NCBI GenBank assembly: GCA_958295905.1
Contig: OY282382.1
Span: forward strand, 4,708,910-4,772,909
Reading direction: 5' to 3'
DNA length: 64,000 nt
Origin: an uncultured Vicinamibacterales bacterium
GTDB taxonomy: Bacteria > Acidobacteriota > Vicinamibacteria > Vicinamibacterales > UBA8438
Part shown: positions 9,196 to 17,400 of the stretch, piece by piece
Numbering within the stretch: position 1 is the stretch's first letter
Layout of the letters: each line of letters starts with the position of its first letter
The notes under the pieces: generated by a model
What the model was told of the DNA's origin: nothing
Seen by the model: the letters and a program-made list of their open reading frames with translations, nothing else
Databases searched by the model: none
Position numbers and translations under genes: made by a program

Positions 9196-9519
9196 ATGAA
9201 TTCCACCTTGCTGCTGCGCCTCGCTCGGCTCTACGCCAGTCATCGGGGGCTCAGCCTCTCCACGGCGGGGCGGTACTTGGCGAACCACGGCGCTTTTTTC
9301 GACCGGATCGAGTCCGGCCACACGATCACCGAGGCGCGCGCGGCGCGTGTGGCGGGTAGCCTGTCCCACCATTGGCCGGCCGACTTGGCGTGGCCGACGG
9401 ACGTTCCTCGCCCGACGCCGGCGCCGTACACCCCTCGGTGGCACCGCCGCCCGGCGCACGCATCACCGGGTGCCGGACGCCTTGACCCGCCGTCCAAGCA
9501 ACGCAGTGCGGGGCGGTGA
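9196..9519 (+). CDS. Small Cro-like/HTH protein divergent from the repressor
   Basis: A 107-aa protein starting at ATG 9196. Its first 75 residues resemble a family of small phage or alien-island DNA-binding proteins in which 'LARLYASHRGLSLSTAGRY' and 'FFDRIESGHTITEARAARV' form the helical DNA-binding part and 'HWPADLAWPTDVPRP' the conserved end. The tail after about residue 75 is basic and Pro-rich and may be unconstrained sequence. It is transcribed away from the S24 repressor with the palindrome between them, the layout of a cI/cro switch. The upstream CTTGACGCGC could hold a -35 box, but no good -10 was found. The function as Cro is inferred from size, content and context. Confidence 0.6.
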   Translation: MNSTLLLRLARLYASHRGLSLSTAGRYLANHGAFFDRIESGHTITEARAARVAGSLSHHWPADLAWPTDVPRPTPAPYTPRWHRRPAHASPGAGRLDPPSKQRSAGR

Positions 9520-9768
9520 CACGCCCTGCAGCGAGAAAGTGTACCCGTCTCGGACCGCTCCGGCGCGACCGCTTCTGCGGACACGGCGACAGTCCCGGCC
9601 AGCCGACCCGCATGACGCCCCTTCGTTCGGCGACTGGACCATGAAGGAGACCGCGACCCGTGTTCACCCTCGGACCAACCGTCCCATCAAGGAGAACCGT
9701 CGTTGCCATTCGGCACGGGCGGAGCGCTGGCGACGGGTTGGGCGCTGCCTGCGTGAAGCCGTGGCCCC

Positions 9769-9922
9769 TATCAGTCCGTGGCAGAAGTTGCGCAGCATCC
9801 GGCCGAGGCCGTACTCGGCCCAAGAATGTTCGTACAGCGGTCGAAACCCCGCCGATCCGAGCCGTTTTCGCGCCACCGCCGGCCAGTTCCGGCGCGCCGC
9901 GGAGTTTTACCACGGGCTGCTA
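9769..9922. repeat. MITE-like element family A, copy 1
   Basis: A 154-bp element bounded by imperfect terminal inverted repeats (left TATCAGTCCGTGGCAGAAGT, right ending TTTTACCACGGGCTGCTA). It is highly similar, in inverted orientation, to 20026-20193. Internal landmarks shared by both include CGGCTCGGATCGGC and GGCCGAGTACGGCC. No coding capacity. Confidence 0.7.
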
Positions 9923-10388
9923 CGGTTGAGAGGTCGACCGCGCTTGGCACGGAAGGGCCTTAGGATCGGCGCAAGAATAAATTCCCAGTTTGCTGCATCG
10001 GTTTCGTGGCGCAGTTTCACTTCGGCCGCATCCATGCCGCGCATCTGGCACCTTCGGCGTCGATCCCATGACGGCGTGATTGCGGCCTCTGAAGGAAGTT
10101 GTTCTTGCGCGGACCCTTAGCCGCGTAACCGTCGATCATCGAGAATGGAGGTACCGCAATGAAGCTCTGACCCGAACTTGACTCAATTCTCTCTGTTTGA
10201 AGGTATTCGTTTAACGGTGCCGCAGTGAACGGATATCTTGTAAGAGCCCAGCGGCTCACGGAGTCATGTTCATGCCCCAACAATTCACTGATGCCCTTGT
10301 GGGTGGTCTGCTCGGCGCGCTCCGGGTCAGGGGCGGGGATTCGCCAACCCAGGTTCGCCGGGCGCAAATCACAAGAAGGAGTCACTTC
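9923..10388. other. Remnant-filled spacer with duplicated block
   Basis: No gene is recognised. Positions 10130-10180 (CGTCGATCATCGAGAATGGA ... AATGAAGCTCTGACCCGAAC) are repeated at 20203-20253 in the same orientation relative to a family A element, so both loci inherited the same larger mobile remnant. The segment before the element (9740-9770, LREAVAP reading) also matches the end of the winged-helix remnant at 19750-20028. Confidence 0.5.
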
Positions 10389-10940
10389 ATGAAGACACTC
10401 ATCCCGGCCGCCGCAGTAGCGGCCACCTTGCTCGCAGTGAATGCGGGCCCCGCGATGGCGGGCGAGCCGAGCAAGGGCGTCAAAGCCGATGCCACCACAA
10501 TCGATGTCCCCGCGTCCCAGCAAGCGACGCCGTTCACGGACCGCGGGCTCGAACTGCCGGACCTCGGGCTCGAACTGCCGCCGATGGTGACCCTGATCCA
10601 GCCGGCCGACCCCGGCTACGACCAGTGGCGGGCCGCCATGGACGCGGCTCGCGGGAAGCGGCGCCGGGGCATGATCCTGACGCTCGGCGGGCTCATCGGA
10701 GGACCCGTGGTCGGGGGTGCCGTGGCCGCGGGATCCGCAGCAGCGGACAGCGAGGCCGGGATCGGTGTTGGCGCTCTGATCTCGCTCGCAGGCCTGGGTG
10801 TTGGCATCTGGGGCATCTTCGACTGGATCAACGGCCACTCCGACGTGGGCGAGCTCGAGCTTGATGGGTCGCGAGCCGGCTACGTCTCGGTCTCACCGAT
10901 CCGGGGAGGCGCCGTTGGCACCGTAGCCCTGTCGTTCTAG
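10389..10940 (+). CDS. Secreted protein with C-terminal hydrophobic segments
   Basis: A 183-aa protein of unrecognised family. ATG 10389 is preceded by AGAAGGAG at good distance. The N-terminus is a clear Sec signal peptide (MKTLIPAAAVAATLLAV, cleavage after 'GPAMA'). An acidic/Pro-rich segment with a short repeat 'GLELPDLGLELPP' follows. Two Gly/Ala-rich hydrophobic stretches come next (about 97-120 and 125-147, 'LGGLIGGPVVGGAVAAG' and 'LISLAGLGVGIWGIF'). The tail 'YVSVSPIRGGAVGTVALSF' looks like a closing beta-strand. A degraded relative of the tail appears just downstream (near 11215). It is probably envelope-associated; function unknown. Confidence 0.75.
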   Translation: MKTLIPAAAVAATLLAVNAGPAMAGEPSKGVKADATTIDVPASQQATPFTDRGLELPDLGLELPPMVTLIQPADPGYDQWRAAMDAARGKRRRGMILTLGGLIGGPVVGGAVAAGSAAADSEAGIGVGALISLAGLGVGIWGIFDWINGHSDVGELELDGSRAGYVSVSPIRGGAVGTVALSF

Positions 10941-11080
10941 CCTTGGGGTAAGGCCGCACACCCCCCGGTCGCTCCGCGGCTGGTCTTGGAGTCGGCCAGG
11001 GCCTCGGGCATCTGGTCGCGCCATGCCTCGTATTCGGCCTGGAGGGTGTGCAACTGGTCGACGGCGTCGGCCCAGGCGGA
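10937..11080 (-). pseudogene. Fragment of a small 'LQAEYEAW' family protein
   Basis: A minus-strand frame contains 'LHTLQAEYEAWRDQMPEALADS', recalling a family of small proteins with the pattern LQAEYxAWLDxLPxxLxxS that is common near mobile regions. After that block the reading turns into unrelated residues and stops; the conserved C-terminal half is missing. I treat it as a truncated gene. Function of the family is unknown to me. Confidence 0.4.
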
Positions 11081-11250
11081 ATTGGCGCCGCCACGTTGGC
11101 AATCGGCGGCGGCCTCAACGGTGGAGGCGCTTGGCTGCTCTACGACGGGGTCCAGGATCGCGGGGATGCGGCCGAGATGTCGGCGGCCTCCGATCTTAGC
11201 TTCGCCCCGACGCGGGGCGGCGGCGCTGTAACCTTCAGTCGAGGATGGCA
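11072..11250 (+). pseudogene. Decayed relative of the upstream secreted protein
   Basis: A plus-strand frame reads 'IGAATLAIGGGLNGGGAWLLYDG' and then 'DLSFAPTRGGGAVTFSRGW', paralleling the Gly-rich membrane stretch and the terminal 'VSVSPIRGGAVGTVALSF' of the protein at 10389-10940. No start codon with ribosome binding site and no signal peptide remain. The match is short, so this is tentative. Confidence 0.35.
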
Positions 11251-11316
11251 ACCTCCCGACAACCTGCCGCCGCAGAGCTTCCGCAACCGGAAAAGGAGAG
11301 CGCTACGTGCACTCAG

Positions 11317-11364
11317 TCACGGAGTTGAAGGGGCGCTGCGGCCCAACGCCCCTTCACTCCGTGA
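11317..11364. repeat. Long intergenic hairpin
   Basis: TCACGGAGTTGAAGGGGCG and CGCCCCTTCACTCCGTGA form a near-perfect stem of about 18 bp with one bulge around an 11-base loop (CTGCGGCCCAA). No T-run follows, so it is not a typical intrinsic terminator. It lies in a 380-base gene-free stretch (11251-11634) with nothing else recognisable. Confidence 0.6.
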
Positions 11365-11634
11365 CGCCTTCGGACAGAGGGCTCGATGTTGTCGAGCTGC
11401 AACACGACGGACCGCGTGTAACGCGGATGACGACCCGCTAATACGAACGTTGGTGCTGAATCGGTGGCGGCGAAGCCGTTGTGATAATGACAGCCGAATC
11501 GGGAAGGCCCCCGTTTCGGCTGCGTTCCGTTCGGCGACAAGCCGTGCCGGAATGCTGAGGTGGTCCGCTGCCGTCCCGGGAGACGGACTCTCGGGTTCGG
11601 AACTCCGGGGAACGGGAAAGGAAGGTGTCATGCA

Positions 11635-11931
11635 ATGAGTTTTCACAAGAAGATCAACGGGTTTCTCGCTGAGTGGGTCAGCACGATCAACGCGCTGGTG
11701 GCCGTTGGGATTCCTCTGCTGGTTGGCCTGACCGCGGGCGGGCTCGCCGGCAATGCCGGCTTCGGCGGCTTTTCTATCCTGGGATTCCTGGGCGGCTTCA
11801 TCGTCGGGGGAGTAGGCGGTATCCTGCTCGCCGGATCCGTCTGCGGCGTGCTGGCGGTGCTGATCGACATCCGGAACGCCTTGGTAGCGACGGAACAAGT
11901 CCAGCAGGACAGGCGTGATCCCGGTTTATGA
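11635..11931 (+). CDS. Small two-span membrane protein
   Basis: A 98-aa protein of unrecognised family. ATG 11635 is preceded by GGAAAGGAAGG. An amphipathic N-terminus (MSFHKKINGFLAEW) is followed by two hydrophobic segments, about residues 22-40 ('LVAVGIPLLVGLTAGGLAG') and 45-77 ('FSILGFLGGFIVGGVGGILL ...'). The second is long and Gly-rich and runs into 'CGVLAVLIDI'. A short charged tail ends the protein. It is probably an inner-membrane protein. It sits in a plus-strand series with the secreted protein before it and the lipoprotein after it, but spacing does not prove an operon. Confidence 0.65.
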   Translation: MSFHKKINGFLAEWVSTINALVAVGIPLLVGLTAGGLAGNAGFGGFSILGFLGGFIVGGVGGILLAGSVCGVLAVLIDIRNALVATEQVQQDRRDPGL

Positions 11932-12100
11932 ACCTTCCGTGTCCGGATCGACGTCATCCCTGCGCATTCCGACGGACCGGAACTTCGGCGCCGGGCTCGG
12001 CGGCGGGCGGATTCACCTGGACGAGCCGACCGCCGGGGATGTTGAGGAGAACGGCAATCGGGGAGAACTCTCTACAACCGCGGAAAGTGAGGAAGAGAAG

Positions 12101-12805
12101 ATGAAGGCTTCTATCTGGTGGGCAGGCGTGTCTTTGATCACCCTGGCGGGGTGTTCGGATCCCCAAGCGGCCTCGGAATCCAATTTCATGAGAGCTTTGC
12201 AGGAACACTATGACGATGCAGGATTGCCGTGCTACGTCGTTCGGGAGGAGTTTCCGCACTCGGTTACGACGACAGAGACGGCGGAAGGGCGAGAGCTGGA
12301 AGGGCAGTTCCTGTACGAACAGACATCCACCGCACTCAACCCGCTTATCGAACTTGGATTCATAGAGGTCAGCTCGCGAACTGAAACGCGGGAGAACCAG
12401 TTCGGTCGGGTTGAAATGGACACCGAACACATATTTGCGCTGACTTCGGAGGGGGAAGCCGTCGTACGCCCCTTGGTCGATGCGACGGATGACGCAAGAC
12501 TGCGGAGAAGGGATATGTTCGGCTCAGGGAGAGTTCTCCCCACCGGAACGGCGTTCTGCTACGGAGCGGGCGGCTATCGTGTCGTGGAGGTGACGAATTG
12601 GACGGTACCGACGGGCAACGCGGGGGTGACGATGTCCACGGTAGAGTTCACGTTGACCGCCGGGGACTTGGCGGACTGGGCGGTCGGCAGTGAAGCACTG
12701 CAAGAGCAGTCTTCGATCGTGGCCCGTGATGTTCGGTCGGTGGAGAACCCGAGAGAGACCCGTAAAACCATGCTCCTGACGGCGCAGGGCTGGGTTACCG
12801 AGTGA
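12101..12805 (+). CDS. Predicted lipoprotein of unknown function
   Basis: A 234-aa protein starting at ATG 12101 after GAGGAAGAGAAG. The N-terminus is a lipoprotein signal (KASIWWAGVSLITLAGC) with lipobox LAGC at residues 18-21, so it should be lipidated and anchored to a membrane. The mature part is mixed alpha/beta without recognised domain; conserved-looking blocks are 'GLPCYVVREEFP', 'NPLIELGFIEVSSRTE', 'TGTAFCYGAGGYRVVEVTNWT' and 'VEFTLTAGDLADWA'. A cysteine in the former and one in 'FCYG' might form a disulfide. Its GC content is slightly lower than that of the neighbours, consistent with acquired DNA. Confidence 0.8.
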   Translation: MKASIWWAGVSLITLAGCSDPQAASESNFMRALQEHYDDAGLPCYVVREEFPHSVTTTETAEGRELEGQFLYEQTSTALNPLIELGFIEVSSRTETRENQFGRVEMDTEHIFALTSEGEAVVRPLVDATDDARLRRRDMFGSGRVLPTGTAFCYGAGGYRVVEVTNWTVPTGNAGVTMSTVEFTLTAGDLADWAVGSEALQEQSSIVARDVRSVENPRETRKTMLLTAQGWVTE

Positions 12806-13193
12806 ATCGGGCGGAAACGGACGATCGAGCGATCGGCGAGGGGACGGCCGGGAGCAGCGGCGGGGCATGTCGGCGGCGCGAAGCTCCACCTTGGTGGGCT
12901 GACCGCCGGACGGGTGGAGCCCGGGCGGACCGTCTCCGCGTTGTTCTCGACCGGCGACGCCGGCGGTCTCATTGAGGCGGTGCCCCGGGAGCTGCGGTCC
13001 GGGTTCCGGAACGTCGACCGATGGGAACGGTTGCAGCGATGGGATCCGGCGACCCGGGCACCGGTCGGTGAGCCGCACACGGCCGCCCCCGGCGATCGAA
13101 CTACAGGCCCGCGGAACCCCTTCCCCGGAAGGGGATGCAGAAAACCCGGGGCCCTCGGACGCCGGGGCCCGGCGTACGAAGAAGGAGAAACCC
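12806..13193 (+). other. Spacer with an unassigned protein-like reading
   Basis: Between the lipoprotein and the RDD gene, one plus frame reads 'KLHLGGLTAGRVEPGRTVSA' and continues with 'GDAGGLIEAVPRELRSGF' and 'VDRWERLQRWD', which looks protein-like. It has no good start and runs out of frame into the RDD gene. It may be the end of a lost gene or part of a repeat; not annotated as a gene. Confidence 0.3.
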
Positions 13194-13736
13194 ATGAGCG
13201 CCTGTCCATCATGTGGAACGGAGAACGCGCCGGTCGCCCGTTGGTGTGCACGCTGCGGCATATACTTGGCGGATTCACGGATCGGGCACCTCGCACGGCC
13301 GATCCGCAGGCTCTACGCGAACTTCTTGGATTTATGTATATTCTTGGGTATGGTGGTTCTGACCATAGCCCCGGGGGCGGTGACCGGCGTGATCGCGGGC
13401 TCGGCCGGGCAGTCCGGCGGCGGGGAACCGGGGGTACTCGTCCCGTTGCTCGCCGGTACTTTCATGGTCTTAGGTTTTGCGGGCTTCCTTGCGTATATCG
13501 TGTGGGCTCTTGTCCTTTTCGGGTCAAGGGGAATGACGCCGGGCAAGAAGGTGGTCGGTATACGGGTCATTCAAGACGACGGGAGTGTGCCGTCGTTCTT
13601 CACGATGTTGGTGCGCGAATGGGCGGCGAAGTGGGTGTCCTCCCTCGCGTTCGGGATAGGGTTTGTTTGGGTTTTGTTCGATCGGGACAAACAGGGTTGG
13701 CACGACAAGTTGATGAGCACTTACGTGGTTGAATGA
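13194..13736 (+). CDS. Zinc-ribbon RDD-family membrane protein
   Basis: A 180-aa protein with ATG 13194 preceded by GAAGGAGAAA. Residues 4-22 form a zinc ribbon (CPSC ... CARC). The rest is an RDD domain: 'RRLYANFLDLCIFLGMV' (the Arg/Asp-containing first helix), a second hydrophobic segment around 'LAGTFMVLGFAGFLAYIVW', 'RGMTPGKKVVGIRVIQDDG' (the hallmark GxTxGKxxxGIRVV block) and 'GFVWVLFDRDKQGWHDKL' with the final D-x-x-x-G-W-H-D-K motif. Members are inner-membrane proteins of uncertain, possibly transport, role. Family identification is firm, substrate unknown. Confidence 0.9.
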   Translation: MSACPSCGTENAPVARWCARCGIYLADSRIGHLARPIRRLYANFLDLCIFLGMVVLTIAPGAVTGVIAGSAGQSGGGEPGVLVPLLAGTFMVLGFAGFLAYIVWALVLFGSRGMTPGKKVVGIRVIQDDGSVPSFFTMLVREWAAKWVSSLAFGIGFVWVLFDRDKQGWHDKLMSTYVVE

Positions 13737-14186
13737 GTGGCGGTGCGAAGAGTTGCTTGGGGGAGGCGGTTTCCCTCCAGCGAAAGAGGGCTCTCCTCAG
13801 GCGGCGGTCATCCTGCACCGGACGCGGTTCGACGGCATCGCCGCCGCAGCCCGCCACTTCGCCTTCCGGCACCAAACGCCTTCGACGCTCTGCTCCAACC
13901 CGGAACCCCCGCCCCCCGCCGGCCCCTCCGCCGGCCCCCCGGTGACAAGTGTTAAGAGTCGCGAAAAACTGATCAATTCTCGACATCCGCCGGTGCGCCC
14001 GGCCCCGGCACCGGTCTTCTCGTGTAGATCTTGAAGAAGATGAAAATGATGGCTGTGGGAAACCGCGTTCTTCGCGGTTTTCCAAGCTCCCTGTGGGCGC
14101 GCTCTTTTGCGTCCATGGGGAGCGGCGGCGTCCACAGCCCCGGCGCTGGCGATCGGCAGTGCGTTCGGATAGCGTAGGGAGCGGAC
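13737..14186. other. Intergenic region with hairpin and trinucleotide-rich stretch
   Basis: No gene is recognised. At 14057-14083 GGGAAACCGCG and CGCGGTTTTCC form an 11-bp stem with a 5-base loop. Just before it (14030-14053) is a run of GAA/GAT-type trinucleotides next to TGTGGGAAA, discussed among the findings. Confidence 0.5.
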
Positions 14187-14384
14187 TCAGACGTGGGGGG
14201 TGAGGGTCCGGTTGTGCCCCCGGACCCTCGTGACCGCCCCGAGCTCCGACAGCACCGTGAGACCGTCCGCGCCGCCGTCGAGCGCGGGGCGGGGGGCGTC
14301 CGCCCCCCTTCCGAACATCCGCTCCACCGACCGGAACAGCCGCGCCATCCGCTCGACGGCATCGGGCGACGGGCTCGGTGTCAA
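14187..14384 (-). CDS. Possible small ORF after Lon copy B
   Basis: A 65-codon minus-strand frame starts (TTG, or internal ATGs) about 18 bp after the Lon B stop. It reads 'DAVERMARLFRSVERMFG', then 'GADGLTVLSELGAVTRVRG' and ends 'HNRTLTPHV'. Composition is protein-like (an amphipathic helix, then a possible beta hairpin), and position suggests cotranscription with Lon B. Its family is not recognised. Positions 14202-14211 and 14220-14229 inside it form a perfect 10-bp inverted repeat (GAGGGTCCGG/CCGGACCCTC), so this could instead be the terminator region of Lon B. Confidence 0.3.
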   Translation of the reverse strand: MTPSPSPDAVERMARLFRSVERMFGRGADAPRPALDGGADGLTVLSELGAVTRVRGHNRTLTPHV

Positions 14385-14402
14385 CGAATCGCGTGAAATT
14401 GA

Positions 14403-17400
14403 TCACGTCGAAGCGACCGTTGACAATTCTCCCTCAGGCCCTGCCGGCGACGACAGGGTCAGCTCCAGCAGTTCCTCGATCGTGGACACGTAGCGCACGC
14501 CGATCCCGCGCAGCAAGCCTTCCCCGAGATTTTCTTCGACATCCTTCACGTTCTGTTTCGGGAGAATCACCTCGGCGATTCCGAGCCGGCGGGCGGCCAG
14601 CACCTTCTCCTTGATGCCGCCGACCGCGAGCACATCCCCGGAGAGCGTGATCTCGCCGGTCATCGCGCGGTCACGGCGCACCTCACGCCCGGTGAGTTCC
14701 GAGGCCAGCGCGGCGACTATCGCCACGCCCGCCGACGGCCCGTCCTTCGGGATGCCGCCGGCAGGCACGTGCAGGTGCACCTCGGCCGTCTCGTAGAACC
14801 CGGGGTCGATACCGTAGCGCGCGGCGTTGGCGCGCAGCCACGACAGAGCCGCATGCGCCGATTCCTTCATCACGTCGCCCAGGTGTCCGGTCAGGGTCAG
14901 CACGCCGTTGCCGCGCATCCGGCGGGCTTCGACGAACAGCACCTCCCCGCCGGCGGGCGTGTACGCCAACCCCACGGCCACGCCGGGGCGCCTCGTCCGT
15001 TCGGACAGCACTTCATCCGTGTGCCGCGGTGCGCCCAGGAGGTCCGCGACCGTCTGTTCCGTGATCTCGGCCGGCGACTCGTCTCCCGCGGCCCGCCGGA
15101 ACGCCACCTTGCGGCAGATGGCGCCGATTCGGCGTTCGAGGTCGCGCACCCCGGCCTCGCGCGTGTAGCCGCGGATCAGGGCGTACAGCGCCCCGCCGGT
15201 GAAACGGACCTGCGCGGGCAGCCCGTTCTCCGCGAGTTGCCGCCCGACCAGATGCGCCCGGGCGATCTCGAACTTCTCGTCCTCCGAGTAGCCCGGCAGC
15301 TCGATCACCTCCAGGCGGTCCTGGAGCGGAACCGCGACCGCGCTCAGCACGTTCGCGGTGGCGACAAAGAACACCTCCGACAGGTCGAAGGGCACTTCCA
15401 CGTAGTTGTCGACGAACTGGTCGTTCTGCATGGGGTCGAGCACCTCGAGCAGCGCCGACTCCGGGTCGCCGCCGCTGTGCCCCCGCGAAATCTTGTCGAT
15501 CTCGTCCAGCATCAGCACCGGGTTCTTCGCCCCTATTCTGACCAGCTCGCGCACGATCCGGCCCGGCTGCGCGCCGCGCCACGTGCGGTTGTGTCCGCGC
15601 AACTCCGTCCCGTCGCTCAGGCCGGCGCACGAGATCGCGCCGAACTGTCGACCGATCGTGTCGGCGACGTCTCGGGCCAGCGACGTCTTGCCGACGCCGG
15701 GGGGGCCGACAAGGCAGAGAATCGTGCTCTTGCCGCCGCCGAGTTTTCGGACGGCCAAGTGCTCCAGAATGCGCGCCTTCGCCTTCGCGAGCCCCCGGTG
15801 CCCTTCGTCCAGCCGCTCCCCGGCGCGCCGCAGGTCGAGCTGTTCCTCATCACGCTTGTTCCACGGCAGACGGGCCAGCCAGCGCAGATAGTCGAAGCTG
15901 TCGCCGTACGCGGAATCGCCGGGCGACTTCGACAACATCCGCTCCAGCTCGGCCTTGGCTCGACGCTGCGTTTCCGGCGGCATGCCGCCGCGTTCGATCA
16001 TCGCCCGGAGCTGCTCGACGCCGGGCAGGCCTTCGCCGCGGCCCCCGCGTACGCCGAGCACCTCGCGGATCGTACTGTTCCCGACCGTGACCTTCGTCGG
16101 AGCCCGGTCGCTCGGCGTCTCCAGCCGGAGCGCCGCCCGCCTGCAAATCGCGGAGACGCCGCGTTCGAGGTCGCGCACACCCATTTCGTTCGCGTGGTCG
16201 TCGATCAACGCCCGCAACGCCTCGTCTTCGAACTTGATCTGGTCGTTCGTCAATCCGTGGTATTCGGCCAACGCCGGCACAAGAATCCGCTTCGCAATCT
16301 CGAACTTCTCGGCCTTCGAGTAGCCGCCGATCTCGACCACCTCCAGGCGGTTCCGCAGCGGCGTCGGAATCCAGTCCAGCACGTTGGCGGTGGCGATGAA
16401 CAACACCTCCGACAGGTCGAACGGAACGTCCACGTAGAGGTCGTGGAACTTGGCGTTCCGCGTCGGCTCGAGCGCGTCGAGCAGCGCCATGCCCGCGGCG
16501 TTCCCCACCTTGTCGATCTCGTCGAGCACGAACACCGGATTCCTCGCCCCCGCCTTGTGCAACTGCCGGATAATCTGCCCCGGCTGCGACGCCGCATAGT
16601 CGCGCCGCGCGCCGCGCACGTCGGCCACCTCGTTCAGGCCGTTGCACGACACCTCCGCGAACTCGCGGCCGAGCGCCGCGGCGATGCGCGCCGCCAGCGA
16701 CGTCTTGCCCACGCCGGGCGGTCCGACGAAGCAGAGAATCTGTCCCCGCGCGTCACGCGTGCGACGGCGTACGGCCAGGTATTCGAGGATGCGTTTCTTC
16801 GCTTTCCGGAGTCCCACATGGTGTTCGTCCAGGACCCTCCGGGCGTTTTCGACGTCGATCGCCTCGACCCCGCCGCCGCGCCAGGGCAGGTCGGCCAGCC
16901 ACCGGAAATACTCCATGGTCTTCGTATCGGTACGCTCCGACAAGCGGTCGAGCTCGGGTTTCAACTGCGTCTGCGCCTCTCTGGACATGCCGCACGTCTC
17001 GAGCCTGCCGCGGAGTCGGTCGGCGGGTTCGTCCAACTGCGCCTCGACATCACGGAGCTTCTCCTTCAGGAACTCGCTGCCGAGGGAGTCGTCGCTCCGG
17101 AGTTCCAACACCTTCCGCCAGCGCTCTCTCGAGGTTCTCAAGGTGCGTTCGTAGGCCTTCTCCGGCGTCGTCGCTCCGTCAAGCACGTCGACCATGAACG
17201 CGTTCAACGCGCGCGCGCGTTCGCGCGGATCGACGATTTCGAGCCATTGCTGCTGCAGGCGGACCGGAACGTTCAGATCAGCAATGCGCCTGATCAGACT
17301 GACCGCGATGAAGTCTGCAGCCACGTCGATGGGGAGGGCGGGCCCTGAAACGGTCGTTCCCGGCCCGGGTTGCTCGATCGCCGCCAGCTTGTCCAACATG

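Noticed and set aside
12914-13732. 272-codon plus-strand frame overlapping the RDD gene
   Set aside because: The RDD frame has a ribosome binding site and clear domain; the alternative shows no family and Arg/Gly-rich bias.
14769-17348. Long open frame antisense to Lon copy B (and 4522-7122 antisense to copy A)
   Set aside because: Both mirror conserved Lon codons; the translations are similar to each other only because the sense genes are paralogues.
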